In this document: piece after piece, positions 13,582 to 24,200 of the stretch
Layout of the letters: each line of letters starts with the position of its first letter
Numbering within the stretch: position 1 is the stretch's first letter
NCBI GenBank assembly: GCA_050289385.1
Contig: JBNKFQ010000240.1
Location: 1 to 25,831 of the forward strand
Direction of reading: 5' to 3'
From: JBNKFQ01 sp050289385
GTDB taxonomy: Bacteria; Pseudomonadota; Gammaproteobacteria; Pseudomonadales; Porticoccaceae
Length of the DNA stretch: 25,831 nucleotides
Notes under the pieces: model-generated
The model's input: only the letters and a program-made list of their open reading frames with translations
The model's database searches: none
What the model was told of the DNA's origin: nothing
Position numbers and translations under genes: made by a program

Positions 13582-15684
13582 TCAAGACTGATTCTTGGCA
13601 ATCACTTCTTCAGCAATGTTATTCGGCGCCTCGGAATACTGCTCAAACTCCATGGTAAATGTTGCCCGTCCCTGAGTCGCAGAACGCAAATCTGTAGCAT
13701 AGCCAAACATTTCGGCCAGCGGCACCTGAGCAGTGACTACCTTACCAGAAGGGTTCTCATCCATCCCCTGAATCAGGCCGCGACGACGGTTCAAGTCGCC
13801 GACCACATCGCCCATATTCTCTTCCGGAGTCACCACTTCGACTTTCATCATCGGCTCCATCAATACGGCACCACCCTGACTGGAGAGCTTTTTGGCCGCC
13901 ATGGAACCGGCAATTTTGAATGCCATTTCGCTGGAGTCAACATCGTGGTAAGAACCGTCGTACAAGGTGGCTTTCAACCCGAGCAAGGGGTAACCGGCAA
14001 GCACGCCGTTTTCCATCTGTTCGGCAATACCTTTTTCAACCGCCGGGATGTATTCACGCGGAACCACACCACCCACAATCTCGTTAATAAATTCGAGACC
14101 TTCCTCACCTTCGGCACGCGGCTCAAACTTGACCCAGACATGACCGTACTGACCACGGCCACCGGATTGGCGCACGAATTTACCTTCAATCTCACAGGTA
14201 TTTTTAATCGCTTCACGATAAGCCACTTGCGGCTTGCCAATATTCGCCTCAACGCTGAATTCGCGACGCATACGGTCGACCAGAATATCCAGGTGCAGCT
14301 CACCCATACCAGCAATAATGGTCTGCCCCGTCTCTTCATCCGTCCTGACCCGGAAAGAGGGGTCCTCTTGCGCCAGCTTGCCCAGTGCAATCCCCATTTT
14401 TTCCTGATCCGCTTTCGATTTCGGCTCAACCGCAACGGAGATTACCGGCTCTGGAAATTCCATGCGCTCCAGGGTGATAACACTATCCAGCGCGCACAAG
14501 GTATCACCGGTGGTGACATCTTTAAGGCCGATACCCGCAGCAATATCACCGGCAAGAACCTCTTTAATCTCTTCACGGTTGTTGGAGTGCATCTGCACCA
14601 TTCGACCAACACGCTCTTTTTTACTTTTTACCGGGTTATACAAAGTATCACCCGAATTGAGAGTACCCGAATAAACCCGGAAGAACGTCAACGTACCCAC
14701 AAACGGGTCAGTGGCAATCTTGAAGGCCAGTGCCGAAAACGGTGCAGAGTCGTCGGCTTCACGAGACTCAACAGTTTCACCGTCTTCCAGCAAGCCTTCG
14801 ATAGCCTTCACTTCGGTGGGTGCAGGCAGGTACTCGATAACAGCGTCGAGCACGGCTTGTACACCCTTGTTTTTGAAGGCGGAGCCACCAAGCACCGGCA
14901 CTATTTCGTTGGCCAGCGTACGGGAACGAATGCCCGCCTTGATCTCTTCCTCTGTGAGCTCTTCACCTTCGAGGTATTTTTCCATGTACTCTTCGTTGGC
15001 CTCAGCAGCAGCCTCAATCAGGTATTCACGCATCTCCTGGCACTCATCAGCCATGTCAGCTGGAATGTCGCCGTACTCAAACGTCATTCCCATATCGGCT
15101 TCGCTCCAGAGAATGGCCTTCATCTTTATCAGGTCAACCACGCCCTTGAATTCGTCTTCAGCACCGATCGTCATCTGCAATGGCACAGGGTTGGCATTCA
15201 GACGGCTCTTGAGCTGATCGATAACCATTTTGAAGTCGGCACCGGCGCGGTCCATTTTGTTGACAAACACCATGCGCGGAACTTCGTATTTATTGGCCTG
15301 GCGCCATACTGTTTCGGTTTGCGGCTGCACACCGGATGAGCCACACAACACAACAACTGCGCCATCGAGAACACGCAGGGAACGCTCAACTTCAATGGTG
15401 AAGTCAACGTGTCCGGGAGTGTCAATGATATTTATGCGGTGCTGACTGAACTGTTGTTGCATACCCTGCCAAAAACAGGTAGTGGCTGCAGACGTAATGG
15501 TAATGCCACGTTCCTGCTCCTGCTCCATCCAGTCCATAGTCGCGGCGCCATCGTGCACCTCACCAATTTTATGAGACAAACCGGTGTAAAACAGTACGCG
15601 CTCGGTCGTAGTGGTCTTGCCCGCATCTACGTGTGCGACAATACCGATATTGCGATAGCGAGCTATTGGAGTCTTGCGTGCCAC
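13582..15684 (-). CDS. fusA: Elongation factor G
   Basis: EF-G is the GTPase that drives translocation and, with RRF, ribosome recycling. It is the target of fusidic acid. The product is 700 residues (E. coli 704). The G domain shows AHVDAGKT at 17-24, RGITITSAATT near 59-69, DTPGH at 88-92 and NKMD at 142-145. Domain IV includes RQSGGRGQYGHVWVKFEP, and the end carries GMDENPSGKVVTAQVPLAEMFGYATDLRS. The start codon is GTG, with an AGGGTAA sequence about 8 bases upstream. It lies 112 bases after rpsG, with a terminator-like hairpin in the gap. Confidence 0.98.
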   Translation of the reverse strand: MARKTPIARYRNIGIVAHVDAGKTTTTERVLFYTGLSHKIGEVHDGAATMDWMEQEQERGITITSAATTCFWQGMQQQFSQHRINIIDTPGHVDFTIEVERSLRVLDGAVVVLCGSSGVQPQTETVWRQANKYEVPRMVFVNKMDRAGADFKMVIDQLKSRLNANPVPLQMTIGAEDEFKGVVDLIKMKAILWSEADMGMTFEYGDIPADMADECQEMREYLIEAAAEANEEYMEKYLEGEELTEEEIKAGIRSRTLANEIVPVLGGSAFKNKGVQAVLDAVIEYLPAPTEVKAIEGLLEDGETVESREADDSAPFSALAFKIATDPFVGTLTFFRVYSGTLNSGDTLYNPVKSKKERVGRMVQMHSNNREEIKEVLAGDIAAGIGLKDVTTGDTLCALDSVITLERMEFPEPVISVAVEPKSKADQEKMGIALGKLAQEDPSFRVRTDEETGQTIIAGMGELHLDILVDRMRREFSVEANIGKPQVAYREAIKNTCEIEGKFVRQSGGRGQYGHVWVKFEPRAEGEEGLEFINEIVGGVVPREYIPAVEKGIAEQMENGVLAGYPLLGLKATLYDGSYHDVDSSEMAFKIAGSMAAKKLSSQGGAVLMEPMMKVEVVTPEENMGDVVGDLNRRRGLIQGMDENPSGKVVTAQVPLAEMFGYATDLRSATQGRATFTMEFEQYSEAPNNIAEEVIAKNQS

Positions 15685-15738
15685 AATCAGTTACCCTAAC
15701 TAGTCGTCACCCCAAAGGGTGTTACATACATTACCCAC

Positions 15739-15767
15739 AAAAAGGGCGCTCATTCCGGCCGCCCTTT
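15739..15767 (-). terminator. Attenuator-like hairpin between rpsG and fusA
   Basis: On the transcript AAAGGGCG and CGCCCTTT form an 8-bp perfect stem around an 11-base loop, and the 3' arm runs into five T's. This has the form of an intrinsic terminator, but it lies inside the str operon. Because fusA and tuf need expression, I infer partial termination or protein-dependent read-through. A second small stem, CACCC with GGGTG, lies at 15708-15721. Confidence 0.6.
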
Positions 15768-15796
15768 CGTGACATTTTCGTTACGATCTGTACAAA

Positions 15797-16267
15797 TCAG
15801 AAACGGTAATGGGAGAAGGCTCTGTTAGCCTCAGCCATACGGTGCACATCTTCACGTTTCTTCACCGCACCGCCCTTGCTCTGGGCAGCATCCACGATCT
15901 CGCCCGCCAGCCGTTGCGCCATTGATTTTTCGCCGCGGTTGCGCGCGTAATCCACCAACCAGCGCATCGCCAGCGCAGTACGACGTGAAGGCCGAACTTC
16001 AACCGGAACCTGGTAAGTTGCACCACCCACGCGACGAGACTTCACCTCAACCATGGGCGCGATATTTTCCAGCGCCTCTTCAAAGGCCTCGACCGGATTC
16101 TTTTTCAGGCGCTCTTCAACAGTATCCAGTGCACCGTAAACAATACGCTCGGCCAGAGACTTTTTGCCGCTGACCATGACATGATTCATAAACTTGGCCA
16201 AGGTGATGTTACCGAACTTGGGGTCCGGCAGAATTTCACGCTTGGCGACTACGCGTCTTCTTGGCAT
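15797..16267 (-). CDS. rpsG: 30S ribosomal protein S7
   Basis: S7 nucleates assembly of the small-subunit head and lies at the mRNA exit. In E. coli it represses the str operon by binding between rpsL and rpsG. The product is 156 residues. It begins MPRRRVVAKREILPDPKFGN and contains KFMNHVMVSGKKSLAERIVYGAL and the signature VGGATYQVPVEVRPSRRTALAMRWLV. The tail is short, as in E. coli B rather than K-12. AAGGGTG lies upstream of the ATG. The 122-base gap from rpsL could hold an S7 site, and it has a small CTTTC/GAAAG hairpin at 16317-16330. Confidence 0.98.
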   Translation of the reverse strand: MPRRRVVAKREILPDPKFGNITLAKFMNHVMVSGKKSLAERIVYGALDTVEERLKKNPVEAFEEALENIAPMVEVKSRRVGGATYQVPVEVRPSRRTALAMRWLVDYARNRGEKSMAQRLAGEIVDAAQSKGGAVKKREDVHRMAEANRAFSHYRF

Positions 16268-16389
16268 ATTTTTTTCACCCTTTTCAGGGCCCTTCTCTTC
16301 AGGATTGTCCGGAATTCTTTCTTCAGAAAGCTTACCCGGCCTTACTCAGTTCAAACAGAGATTGCTTGTAGCTATCTACCCACAGGAAA

Positions 16390-16764
16390 TTAACCTTTCG
16401 GGCGCTTGGTTCCATATTTGGAACGACGCTGACGACGGTTTTCCACTCCGGCAGTATCAAGGCTGCCGCGTACAGTGTGATAACGAACACCCGGCAAATC
16501 TTTAACACGACCACCACGAATCAATACCACGCTGTGCTCCTGCAAGTTGTGACCTTCACCACCGATGTACGAAGTCACTTCATAACCGTTGGTCAGGCGC
16601 ACACGACATACCTTGCGCAATGCGGAATTTGGTTTTTTCGGGGTAGTGGTGTAGACACGAGTGCAAACACCGCGACGCTGCGGACAAGCTTGCAGCGCCG
16701 GTACGTCGCTCTTGGCTACTTTGCGTTTTCTCGGCTTACGAACCAACTGGTTGATCGTTGCCAT
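16390..16764 (-). CDS. rpsL: 30S ribosomal protein S12
   Basis: S12 lies at the decoding centre and controls accuracy. It is the classic streptomycin-resistance locus. The product is 124 residues, equal to E. coli. It begins MATINQLVRKPRKRKVAKSD and contains CTRVYTTTPKKPNSALRKVCRVRL and LIRGGRVKDLPGVRYHTVRG. Lys43 and Lys88 (counting Met) are both wild type, so streptomycin susceptibility is expected from this locus. Asp89, thiomethylated by RimO in E. coli, is present. The frame is open upstream to 16893, but the ATG at 16764 has GGAG and matches the family. It is the first gene of the str operon. Confidence 0.98.
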   Translation of the reverse strand: MATINQLVRKPRKRKVAKSDVPALQACPQRRGVCTRVYTTTPKKPNSALRKVCRVRLTNGYEVTSYIGGEGHNLQEHSVVLIRGGRVKDLPGVRYHTVRGSLDTAGVENRRQRRSKYGTKRPKG

Positions 16765-16790
16765 TAAATTAACTCCAAACGAATTACAAC

Positions 16791-16809
16791 GCTCTCCACA
16801 CAAGAGAGC
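16791..16809 (-). other. Hairpin in the rpsL leader
   Basis: GCTCTC and GAGAGC form a perfect 6-bp stem around a 7-base loop in the 94-nt leader of the str transcript. A second stem, ATGCC with GGCAT and a 4-base loop, lies at 16835-16848. Neither is followed by a T run. Their role is unknown. Confidence 0.45.
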
Positions 16810-16864
16810 TCCTTTTACTGTTTCCCGGCAGCAAATGCCGACAGGCATATTGCAGGGAGGCGGC

Positions 16865-16893
16865 ATTCTAAAGACCCCGCCACCCCGCGTCAA
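16865..16893 (-). promoter_or_regulatory. Sigma-70 promoter of the str operon
   Basis: On the minus strand the -35 is TTGACG (16888-16893, five of six), the spacer is 17 bases and the -10 is TAGAAT (16865-16870, five of six). The bases after the -10 are GC-rich (GCCGCCTCCC), a discriminator typical of stringent control by ppGpp. The predicted start is near 16858, giving a leader of about 94 nt before rpsL. It lies 52 bases after the rpoC stop. Confidence 0.88.
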
Positions 16894-16944
16894 GCAGGCT
16901 TCAGTCAGGCATTCAACTATGAACCATCAACGCCGAACCCTTTA

Positions 16945-19900
16945 TCACTCATCACCACTTGAACTCAGTGCTTCACTCAGGGCCGCTTCGACATCACTTG
17001 CAGTGACAGTAGCAGCCTCTCCGGTAGTTTCACGTTCAGCACGACGCTGTTTGTGATAGGCCAGACCTGTACCCGCAGGAATCAGGCGACCGACAACGAC
17101 ATTTTCCTTGAGACCGCGCAAACCGTCCTTCTTGCCGGTAACCGCAGCTTCGGTAAGCACACGCGTCGTTTCCTGGAAGGATGCCGCGGAGATAAATGAT
17201 TCCGTTGCAAGCGAGGCCTTGGTGATACCCAATAACTGACGCTCAAAGCGGGCAGGAATCTTGTCTTCCAGCTCAAGCTCTTCATTTACTTCCATGACAC
17301 GGTTGTACTCAACCTGCTCACCCTTGACGAAGGGCGAATCACCCATGCCGGTAATTTCCACCTTGCGCAGCATCTGGCGCACAATGACCTCGATATGCTT
17401 GTCATTGATTTTTACACCTTGCAGACGGTATACATCCTGAATTTCATTAACGATGTACTTGGCCAGTGCATCCACACCCAACAAACGCAAAATATCGTGC
17501 GGATTCTCGGGCCCTTCCGAAATTACCTCGCCTTTTTCCACGTGCTCACCTTCAAACACTCCAAGCTGACGCCACTTGGGAATCAAGGCTTCGTAGTGAT
17601 CACTGCCGTCTGGCAGAGGTTTGCCGTCAGTGGGCGTAATAACCAGGCGATTTTTGCCCTTGGTTTCCTTACCAAAGCTGACTGTTCCGGAAATCTCGGC
17701 AAGTATCGCAGGATCTTTTGGTTTGCGAGCTTCGAACAAATCAGCAACCCGCGGCAAACCACCGGTAATATCCTTGGTGCCGCTTCGCTCCTGTGGAATT
17801 CGGGCGATAACCTCACCCACACCAACTTCACCCCCATCATTAAACATCACAATTGCTTTTGACGGCAGTGGGTAATGCGCGGGAACCGTAGAGTTGGGGA
17901 AACAGAGCTCCTCGCCATTGTCGCCAAGCAGGGTCATCATCGGCTTCAGATCTTTACCGGCAGCAGGGCGCTCATGCTGATCGAGCACCTCAATACTGGA
18001 CAGACCAGTCATCTCGTCAGTCTGGCGCTTGATCGACAAGCCATCTTCCATACCAGAGAATGCCACCTTGCCCTTCACTTCAGAAATAATCGGGTGAGTG
18101 TGTGGGTCCCAGTTGGCAACCACATCTCCTGCAGTGACCATGGCTCCCTCTTTCACTTTAATTACAGCGCCGTAAGGCAGCTTGTAACGTTCACGCTCAC
18201 GACCGTTTTCATCTGCCAGCGCCAATTCACCGGAACGGGATACCGCCACCCGATCTCCACTGCTACGTTCAACCACCTTAACATTGAGCAAGCGAACTTT
18301 ACCGCCCTGCTTCACCTGAATGTTGTCCACGGCCGATGCCCGGCTCGCTGCACCACCGATGTGGAAGGTACGCATCGTCAACTGGGTGCCCGGCTCACCA
18401 ATGGATTGCGCAGCAATCACACCGATAGCCTCACCGGCGTTAACCTCATGACCACGAGCCAGATCGCGACCGTAACACTTCGAACAGATGCCGTAGCGAG
18501 TATCACAGGTAATTGGCGAGCGCACCAACACATCATCAATACCCATGGCTTCAATACGCTCGACCCATTTCTCGTCAATCATGGCGCCAGCGGGAACCGC
18601 GATCTCATCACTGCCAGGCTTGAGTACGTCCCGAGCCACAACACGACCCAATATACGATCACCCAGAGATTCAATAATGTCACCGCCCTCAATAACGGGA
18701 GTCATCATCAAACCTTCGGTAGCACCACAATCGACTTCAACCACGACCATATCCTGAGCCACGTCTACCAGACGTCGTGTCAGGTAACCCGAATTCGCCG
18801 TTTTCAGAGCCGTATCTGCCAGACCTTTACGAGCACCGTGAGTGGAAATAAAGTACTGCAGTACGTTCAGCCCTTCACGAAAGTTGGCCGTAATTGGCGT
18901 TTCAATAATTGAACCATCCGGACGCGCCATCAAACCACGCATACCGGCCAACTGCCGAATCTGTGCGGGAGAACCACGAGCACCGGAGTCTGCCATCACA
19001 AAAACCGAGTTAAAGGAATCCTGCACTTCCTCCTCGCCATCACGATTGACAACAACCTCGGTAGAAATGCCCTCCATCATGGATTTCGCCACCTGATCAT
19101 TGGCCCGGGACCAGATATCAACAACCTTGTTATACTTCTCGCCCTGAGTCACCAAACCCGATGCAAACTGGGCTTCAATTTCCTTAACCTCTTCTTCCGC
19201 ACGACCAATAATCTCAGCCTTGGCTTCGGGAATCATAAAGTCATTCACGCCAATGGACGCTCCAGACCTGGTGGAAAAATCAAACCCGGTATACATCAAC
19301 CGGTCGGCAAAAATAACCGTAGCCTTCAGGCCAACTCGACGGTAGCACTCGTTCAGCACACGCGAGATCGCCTTTTTCACCATGGCCTGGTTAACCAGTT
19401 CAAATGGTAGCCCTTCGGGAACGATATCCCACAACAGTGCGCGACCAACCGTTGTATCGGCCAAAAAAGAGCGTTCCTGACGCTCGCCATTTTCATCAAA
19501 TGTCACTTCATTAATGCGCACCTTGACCCGCGCCTGCAGGTGGACCTTGCGACTGTAAAATGCCCGCGAGACCTCACGCGTGTCAGCGAATACCGCACCC
19601 TCACCAGTGGCATTAATACGTTCGCGGGTCATGTAATACAAACCCAGCACCACATCTTGCGACGGCACAATAATTGGCTCACCGTTTGCGGGCGACAGAA
19701 TGTTGTTGGTAGACATCATCAACGCGCGCGCTTCCAGCTGAGCTTCCAGAGTAAGCGGCACGTGGACGGCCATCTGGTCACCGTCGAAGTCGGCGTTATA
19801 GGAAGCACAGACCAGCGGGTGCAGCTGAATGGCCTTACCTTCAATCAACACTGGCTCAAACGCCTGAATACCCAAACGGTGAAGGGTCGGCGCACGGTTC

Positions 19901-21168
19901 AGCAATACCGGGTGTTCCCGAATCACCTCGTCAAGGATATCCCATACCACAGGCTCTTCGCGCTCAACCATCTTTTTGGATGCCTTGATGGTGGTAGCGA
20001 GGCCACGGCCTTCAAGCTTGGCAAAGATAAACGGTTTAAACAGCTCCAGCGCCATACGCTTGGGCAAACCACACTGGTGCAAGCGCAAGGTGGGACCCAC
20101 CACAATAACCGAGCGACCAGAGTAATCGACGCGCTTACCCAGCAGGTTTTGACGAAAGCGCCCCTGTTTACCCTTGATCATGTCGGCAAGAGATTTAAGC
20201 GGTCGCTTGTTCGACCCGGTAATCGCACGTCCGCGGCGACCATTGTCCAGCAGAGCATCTACCGACTCTTGCAGCATACGCTTTTCATTGCGCACGATAA
20301 TGTCGGGAGCGTTTAGCTCCAGCAATCTTTTCAGTCGATTGTTACGGTTGATTACTCGCCGATAAAGATCATTCAGGTCGGATGTGGCAAAGCGGCCACC
20401 ATCCAGAGGCACCAGTGGGCGCAGATCCGGTGGCAGCACCGGCAAGGCCTCAAGCACCATCCATTCAGGCTTGTTGCCGGAATTATAGAAAGCCTCCAGC
20501 AACTTCAAACGCTTGGAGTACTTCTTGATCTTCGTTTCGGAGTTGGTGGCCGGAATCGCTTCGCGCAGCTCTGCGATATCTTCTTCGAGATTGACTTCTT
20601 TCATCAGGCGCTGGATAGCTTCAGCACCCATCATAGCGTCAAATTCGTCACCAAATTCTTCCAGAGCCTCAAAGTATTGCTCGTCATTGAGCAGTTGGCC
20701 ACGCTCCAGCGTGGTCATACCCGGCTCAACGACAACGTAGGACTCAAAATAAAGCACGCGCTCGATTTCACGCAAAGTCATATCCAGCAACAGGCCAATG
20801 CGCGAAGGCAGCGACTTGAGAAACCAGATATGAGCCACCGGACACGCCAGCTCCACATGCCCCATACGATCTCGGCGCACTTTTGCCAGAGTAACTTCAA
20901 CTCCACATTTTTCACAAACGATGCCGCGGTGCTTCATGCGCTTGTATTTTCCGCACAGGCATTCGTAGTCTTTTACCGGACCAAAAATTTTGGCGCAAAA
21001 CAATCCTTCCCGTTCGGGCTTGAATGTTCGGTAATTAATTGTTTCCGGTTTTTTGACCTCGCCAAAAGACCAGGATCGGATCATGTCCGGGGATGCCAAA
21101 CCAATTCGGATGCCGTCAAAATCGCCGTTTTGGTCCTGAGACTTCAAAAGATTCAGTAGGTCTTTCAA
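16945..21168 (-). CDS. rpoC: RNA polymerase subunit beta-prime
   Basis: Beta-prime holds the catalytic magnesium of RNA polymerase. The product is 1407 residues, the same length as E. coli. Zinc site 1 is Cys70, Cys72, Cys85 and Cys88. The catalytic NADFDGDQMAVHVPL motif lies near residue 460. The second zinc site includes CDTRYGICSKCYGRD near residue 890-900, followed by the trigger-loop region GEPGTQLTMRTFHIGGAA. The start codon is TTG, with a strong GGAGG 7 bases upstream, where E. coli uses GTG. It follows rpoB by 112 bases. No intrinsic terminator is visible downstream. Confidence 0.98.
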   Translation of the reverse strand: MKDLLNLLKSQDQNGDFDGIRIGLASPDMIRSWSFGEVKKPETINYRTFKPEREGLFCAKIFGPVKDYECLCGKYKRMKHRGIVCEKCGVEVTLAKVRRDRMGHVELACPVAHIWFLKSLPSRIGLLLDMTLREIERVLYFESYVVVEPGMTTLERGQLLNDEQYFEALEEFGDEFDAMMGAEAIQRLMKEVNLEEDIAELREAIPATNSETKIKKYSKRLKLLEAFYNSGNKPEWMVLEALPVLPPDLRPLVPLDGGRFATSDLNDLYRRVINRNNRLKRLLELNAPDIIVRNEKRMLQESVDALLDNGRRGRAITGSNKRPLKSLADMIKGKQGRFRQNLLGKRVDYSGRSVIVVGPTLRLHQCGLPKRMALELFKPFIFAKLEGRGLATTIKASKKMVEREEPVVWDILDEVIREHPVLLNRAPTLHRLGIQAFEPVLIEGKAIQLHPLVCASYNADFDGDQMAVHVPLTLEAQLEARALMMSTNNILSPANGEPIIVPSQDVVLGLYYMTRERINATGEGAVFADTREVSRAFYSRKVHLQARVKVRINEVTFDENGERQERSFLADTTVGRALLWDIVPEGLPFELVNQAMVKKAISRVLNECYRRVGLKATVIFADRLMYTGFDFSTRSGASIGVNDFMIPEAKAEIIGRAEEEVKEIEAQFASGLVTQGEKYNKVVDIWSRANDQVAKSMMEGISTEVVVNRDGEEEVQDSFNSVFVMADSGARGSPAQIRQLAGMRGLMARPDGSIIETPITANFREGLNVLQYFISTHGARKGLADTALKTANSGYLTRRLVDVAQDMVVVEVDCGATEGLMMTPVIEGGDIIESLGDRILGRVVARDVLKPGSDEIAVPAGAMIDEKWVERIEAMGIDDVLVRSPITCDTRYGICSKCYGRDLARGHEVNAGEAIGVIAAQSIGEPGTQLTMRTFHIGGAASRASAVDNIQVKQGGKVRLLNVKVVERSSGDRVAVSRSGELALADENGRERERYKLPYGAVIKVKEGAMVTAGDVVANWDPHTHPIISEVKGKVAFSGMEDGLSIKRQTDEMTGLSSIEVLDQHERPAAGKDLKPMMTLLGDNGEELCFPNSTVPAHYPLPSKAIVMFNDGGEVGVGEVIARIPQERSGTKDITGGLPRVADLFEARKPKDPAILAEISGTVSFGKETKGKNRLVITPTDGKPLPDGSDHYEALIPKWRQLGVFEGEHVEKGEVISEGPENPHDILRLLGVDALAKYIVNEIQDVYRLQGVKINDKHIEVIVRQMLRKVEITGMGDSPFVKGEQVEYNRVMEVNEELELEDKIPARFERQLLGITKASLATESFISAASFQETTRVLTEAAVTGKKDGLRGLKENVVVGRLIPAGTGLAYHKQRRAERETTGEAATVTASDVEAALSEALSSSGDE

Positions 21169-21197
21169 GGTCTTTCCTCCAGTAAGTAGTCTGATTG

Positions 21198-21225
21198 GCG
21201 AGCGGTTTATAAAAGTCCCGCTCGC
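21198..21225 (-). other. Hairpin between rpoB and rpoC
   Basis: GCGAGCGG and CCGCTCGC form a perfect 8-bp GC-rich stem around a 12-base A/T-rich loop. It lies in the 112-base gap, about 30 bases before the rpoC start. No T run follows. It could be a processing or stability element, or it could limit RNA decay between the two long messages. Confidence 0.55.
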
Positions 21226-21280
21226 GCCATGCTTTTGCTGATTACACAGTCCTGATTACGATCAATCGCGAACGAGGACG

Positions 21281-24200
21281 TCAGTCGTTCTCCAGCTCCA
21301 TATTGATGCCAAGCGAGCGAATCTCTTTAATCAGTACGTTAAAGGATTCCGGCATTCCCGCTTCCATGCGGTGATCACCGTCCACAATGTTTTTGTACAT
21401 TTTGGTACGGCCGTTTACGTCATCCGACTTCACGGTAAGCATTTCCTGCAGGGTATAGGCGGCACCGTATGCCTCCAGAGCCCACACTTCCATCTCACCG
21501 AAACGCTGACCACCAAACTGCGCCTTGCCCCCGAGGGGTTGCTGGGTCACAAGACTGTACGAACCAGTGGAGCGAGCGTGCATTTTGTCGTCAACCAGGT
21601 GATTGAGCTTCAGCATGTACATAAAGCCAACGGTCACTTCCCGATCAAAAGGGTCACCCGTGCGACCGTCATATAACCTCATCTGACCAGAGCTCGGCAG
21701 GTCTGCCAATTCCAGCAGCTGTTTGATCTCTTCTTCTATGGCACCATCGAACGCCGGGGTAGCCATCGGCACACCACCCCGCAAATTCTCTGCCAACTCC
21801 ATTACTTCTGCATTCGTCAGCTTTTTGAGATCAGCAGGCGCGTTACTGGTGCCAGAAGAGTAAATCTCCTGAAGGAATTCACGCACTTCTGCGGCTTTTT
21901 TCTCTTCGCGAACCATCCGGTCAATTTTGTCACCCAGACCCTTGGCCGCCAGCCCCATGTGAGTTTCCAGAATCTGCCCAACATTCATCCGCGACGGCAC
22001 ACCCAACGGGTTGAGCACAATATCTACAGGCTCACCATTGGCATCATGCGGCATATCTTCGACCGGCATAATGACGGAAATAACACCCTTGTTACCGTGC
22101 CGGCCAGCCATCTTGTCACCCGGCTGAATGCGGCGCTTGACCGCCAGATAAACCTTGACGATCTTGAGCACGCCGGGCGCGAGGTCATCACCAGTTTCCA
22201 GCTTGCGTTTTTTGTCTTCAAAGCGCTCATCAAGCATCTCGCGACGCTCCTTGAGCTGTTCTTCAGCCCTGGCGATCAGTTCATTGTGCGCCTCATCTTC
22301 CATACGCACCTTGAACCAGGAGTCCTTGTCAAAACTTGTCGCCACTTCCTCGCTCAACTTGTCGCCCTTTTTATGTTCCGGGGCCTTTACTACCTTGCCT
22401 CCAACCAGAGCCGCTCGCAGGCGTTCAAAGGTGGCATTTTCCATAATGCGGTACTGATCGTTCAAATCCTTGCGGAACTGATCCAGCTCAGACTTTTGAA
22501 TTGCCAGAGAACGAGCATCGCGCTCAATCCCGTCACGGGTAAAGACCTGAACATCAATAACCGTACCCTTGGTGCCAGATGGAACCCTGAGTGAGGTATC
22601 TTTTACATCACTGGCTTTCTCACCGAAAATGGCGCGTAACAGTTTTTCCTCTGGAGTAAGCTGGGTTTCGCCTTTGGGCGTTACTTTACCAACGAGAATA
22701 TCACCGGCATTAACTTCGGCGCCAATATAGACGATGCCCGACTCATCCAAACGCGACAAGGCAGACTCCCCGACGTTGGGAATGTCTGCCGTGATTTCTT
22801 CCGAACCCAACTTGGTATCACGAGCCACACAGGTCAGTTCCTGAATATGGATCGTAGTAAAGCGGTCCTCTTTTACAACACGCTCGGAAACCAGAATGGA
22901 GTCTTCGAAGTTGTAGCCATTCCAGGGCATAAATGCGATACGCATATTCTGGCCCAGAGCCAGTTCACCCAGATCAACGGAAGGTCCATCCGCGAGGATG
23001 TCACCGCGAGCAACCTTGTCACCCGCCTTGACGATTGGACGTTGATTGATGCAAGTGTTCTGGTTTGAGCGTACATATTTGGTCAAATTGTAAATGTCGA
23101 CACCAGCATCACCCGCTTCGACTTCGTCATCATTGACACGCACAACAATACGGCTGGAGTCAACACTCTCAATTTCGCCACCACGTTTTGCCACCTCACA
23201 AACACCTGAGTCGCGAGCAACAAACCGTTCCATACCCGTACCGACCAATGGCTTGTCAGCTCGCAAGGTTGGAACCGCCTGGCGCTGCATGTTAGAGCCC
23301 ATCAATGCGCGGTTAGCATCATCGTGTTCCAGAAATGGAATAAGAGACGCGGCCACAGATACCACTTGCTGGGGAGACACGTCCATATACTGAACATCCA
23401 TTGGCGGTTTAACTGTAAACTCGCTTTGATGACGGACGGTAACAAGATCATCCAGTAACTGACCCTTGTTGTTTACCCGGGCAGACGCCTGGGCGACTAC
23501 ATGCTCGCCTTCATTAATGGCTGACAGATACTGAATTTCATCCGTTACCTTGCCATTCACAACCCTGCGATATGGGCTTTCCAGGAAGCCATAGTCATTG
23601 GTACATGCATAAGTGGCCAATGAATTGATCAGACCAATATTTGGCCCTTCCGGCGTCTCGATCGGACAGACTCGACCATAGTGAGTCGGGTGCACATCGC
23701 GCACCTCAAACCCTGCGCGCTCACGGGTCAAACCACCTGGACCCAACGCAGAAATACGACGCTTGTGAGTTACCTCAGACAAGGGATTGTTTTGATCCAT
23801 GAACTGCGACAACTGACTTGAGCCAAAGAATTCCTTCATCGCTGCCGCAACCGGTTTGGCATTTACCATGTCCTGAGGCATCAGGCCTTCGCTTTCGGCC
23901 ACCGACAAGCGTTCCTTGACTGCCCGCTCTACACGAACCAGACCGATACGGAACTGGTTTTCAGCCATCTCTCCCACAGATCTGATTCGGCGGTTGCCCA
24001 GGTGGTCAATATCATCGACATTGCCTTTACCGTTGCGAATATCGATCAACATTTTCAGGGCATCAACAATATCCTCCCTGGTCAATACACCACCGCCAGT
24101 TTCATCCTCACGACCCAAGCGACGGTTGAACTTCATACGACCAACCGCAGACAGATCGTAACGATCCTCGCTGAAGAACAGGTTCTGGAACAAGGCTTCG

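Noticed and set aside
13945..15339. A 464-codon open frame on the plus strand
   Set aside because: It lies wholly antisense to fusA. Its product is not recognisable and follows from the codon bias of the real gene.
16765..16893. A 43-codon N-terminal extension of S12
   Set aside because: It would start at the -35 of the str promoter, upstream of the predicted transcription start, and the family start is at 16764.
17875..18912. A 345-codon open frame on the plus strand
   Set aside because: It is antisense to rpoC, with no recognisable domain, start context or neighbour. It is a shadow of the coding strand.
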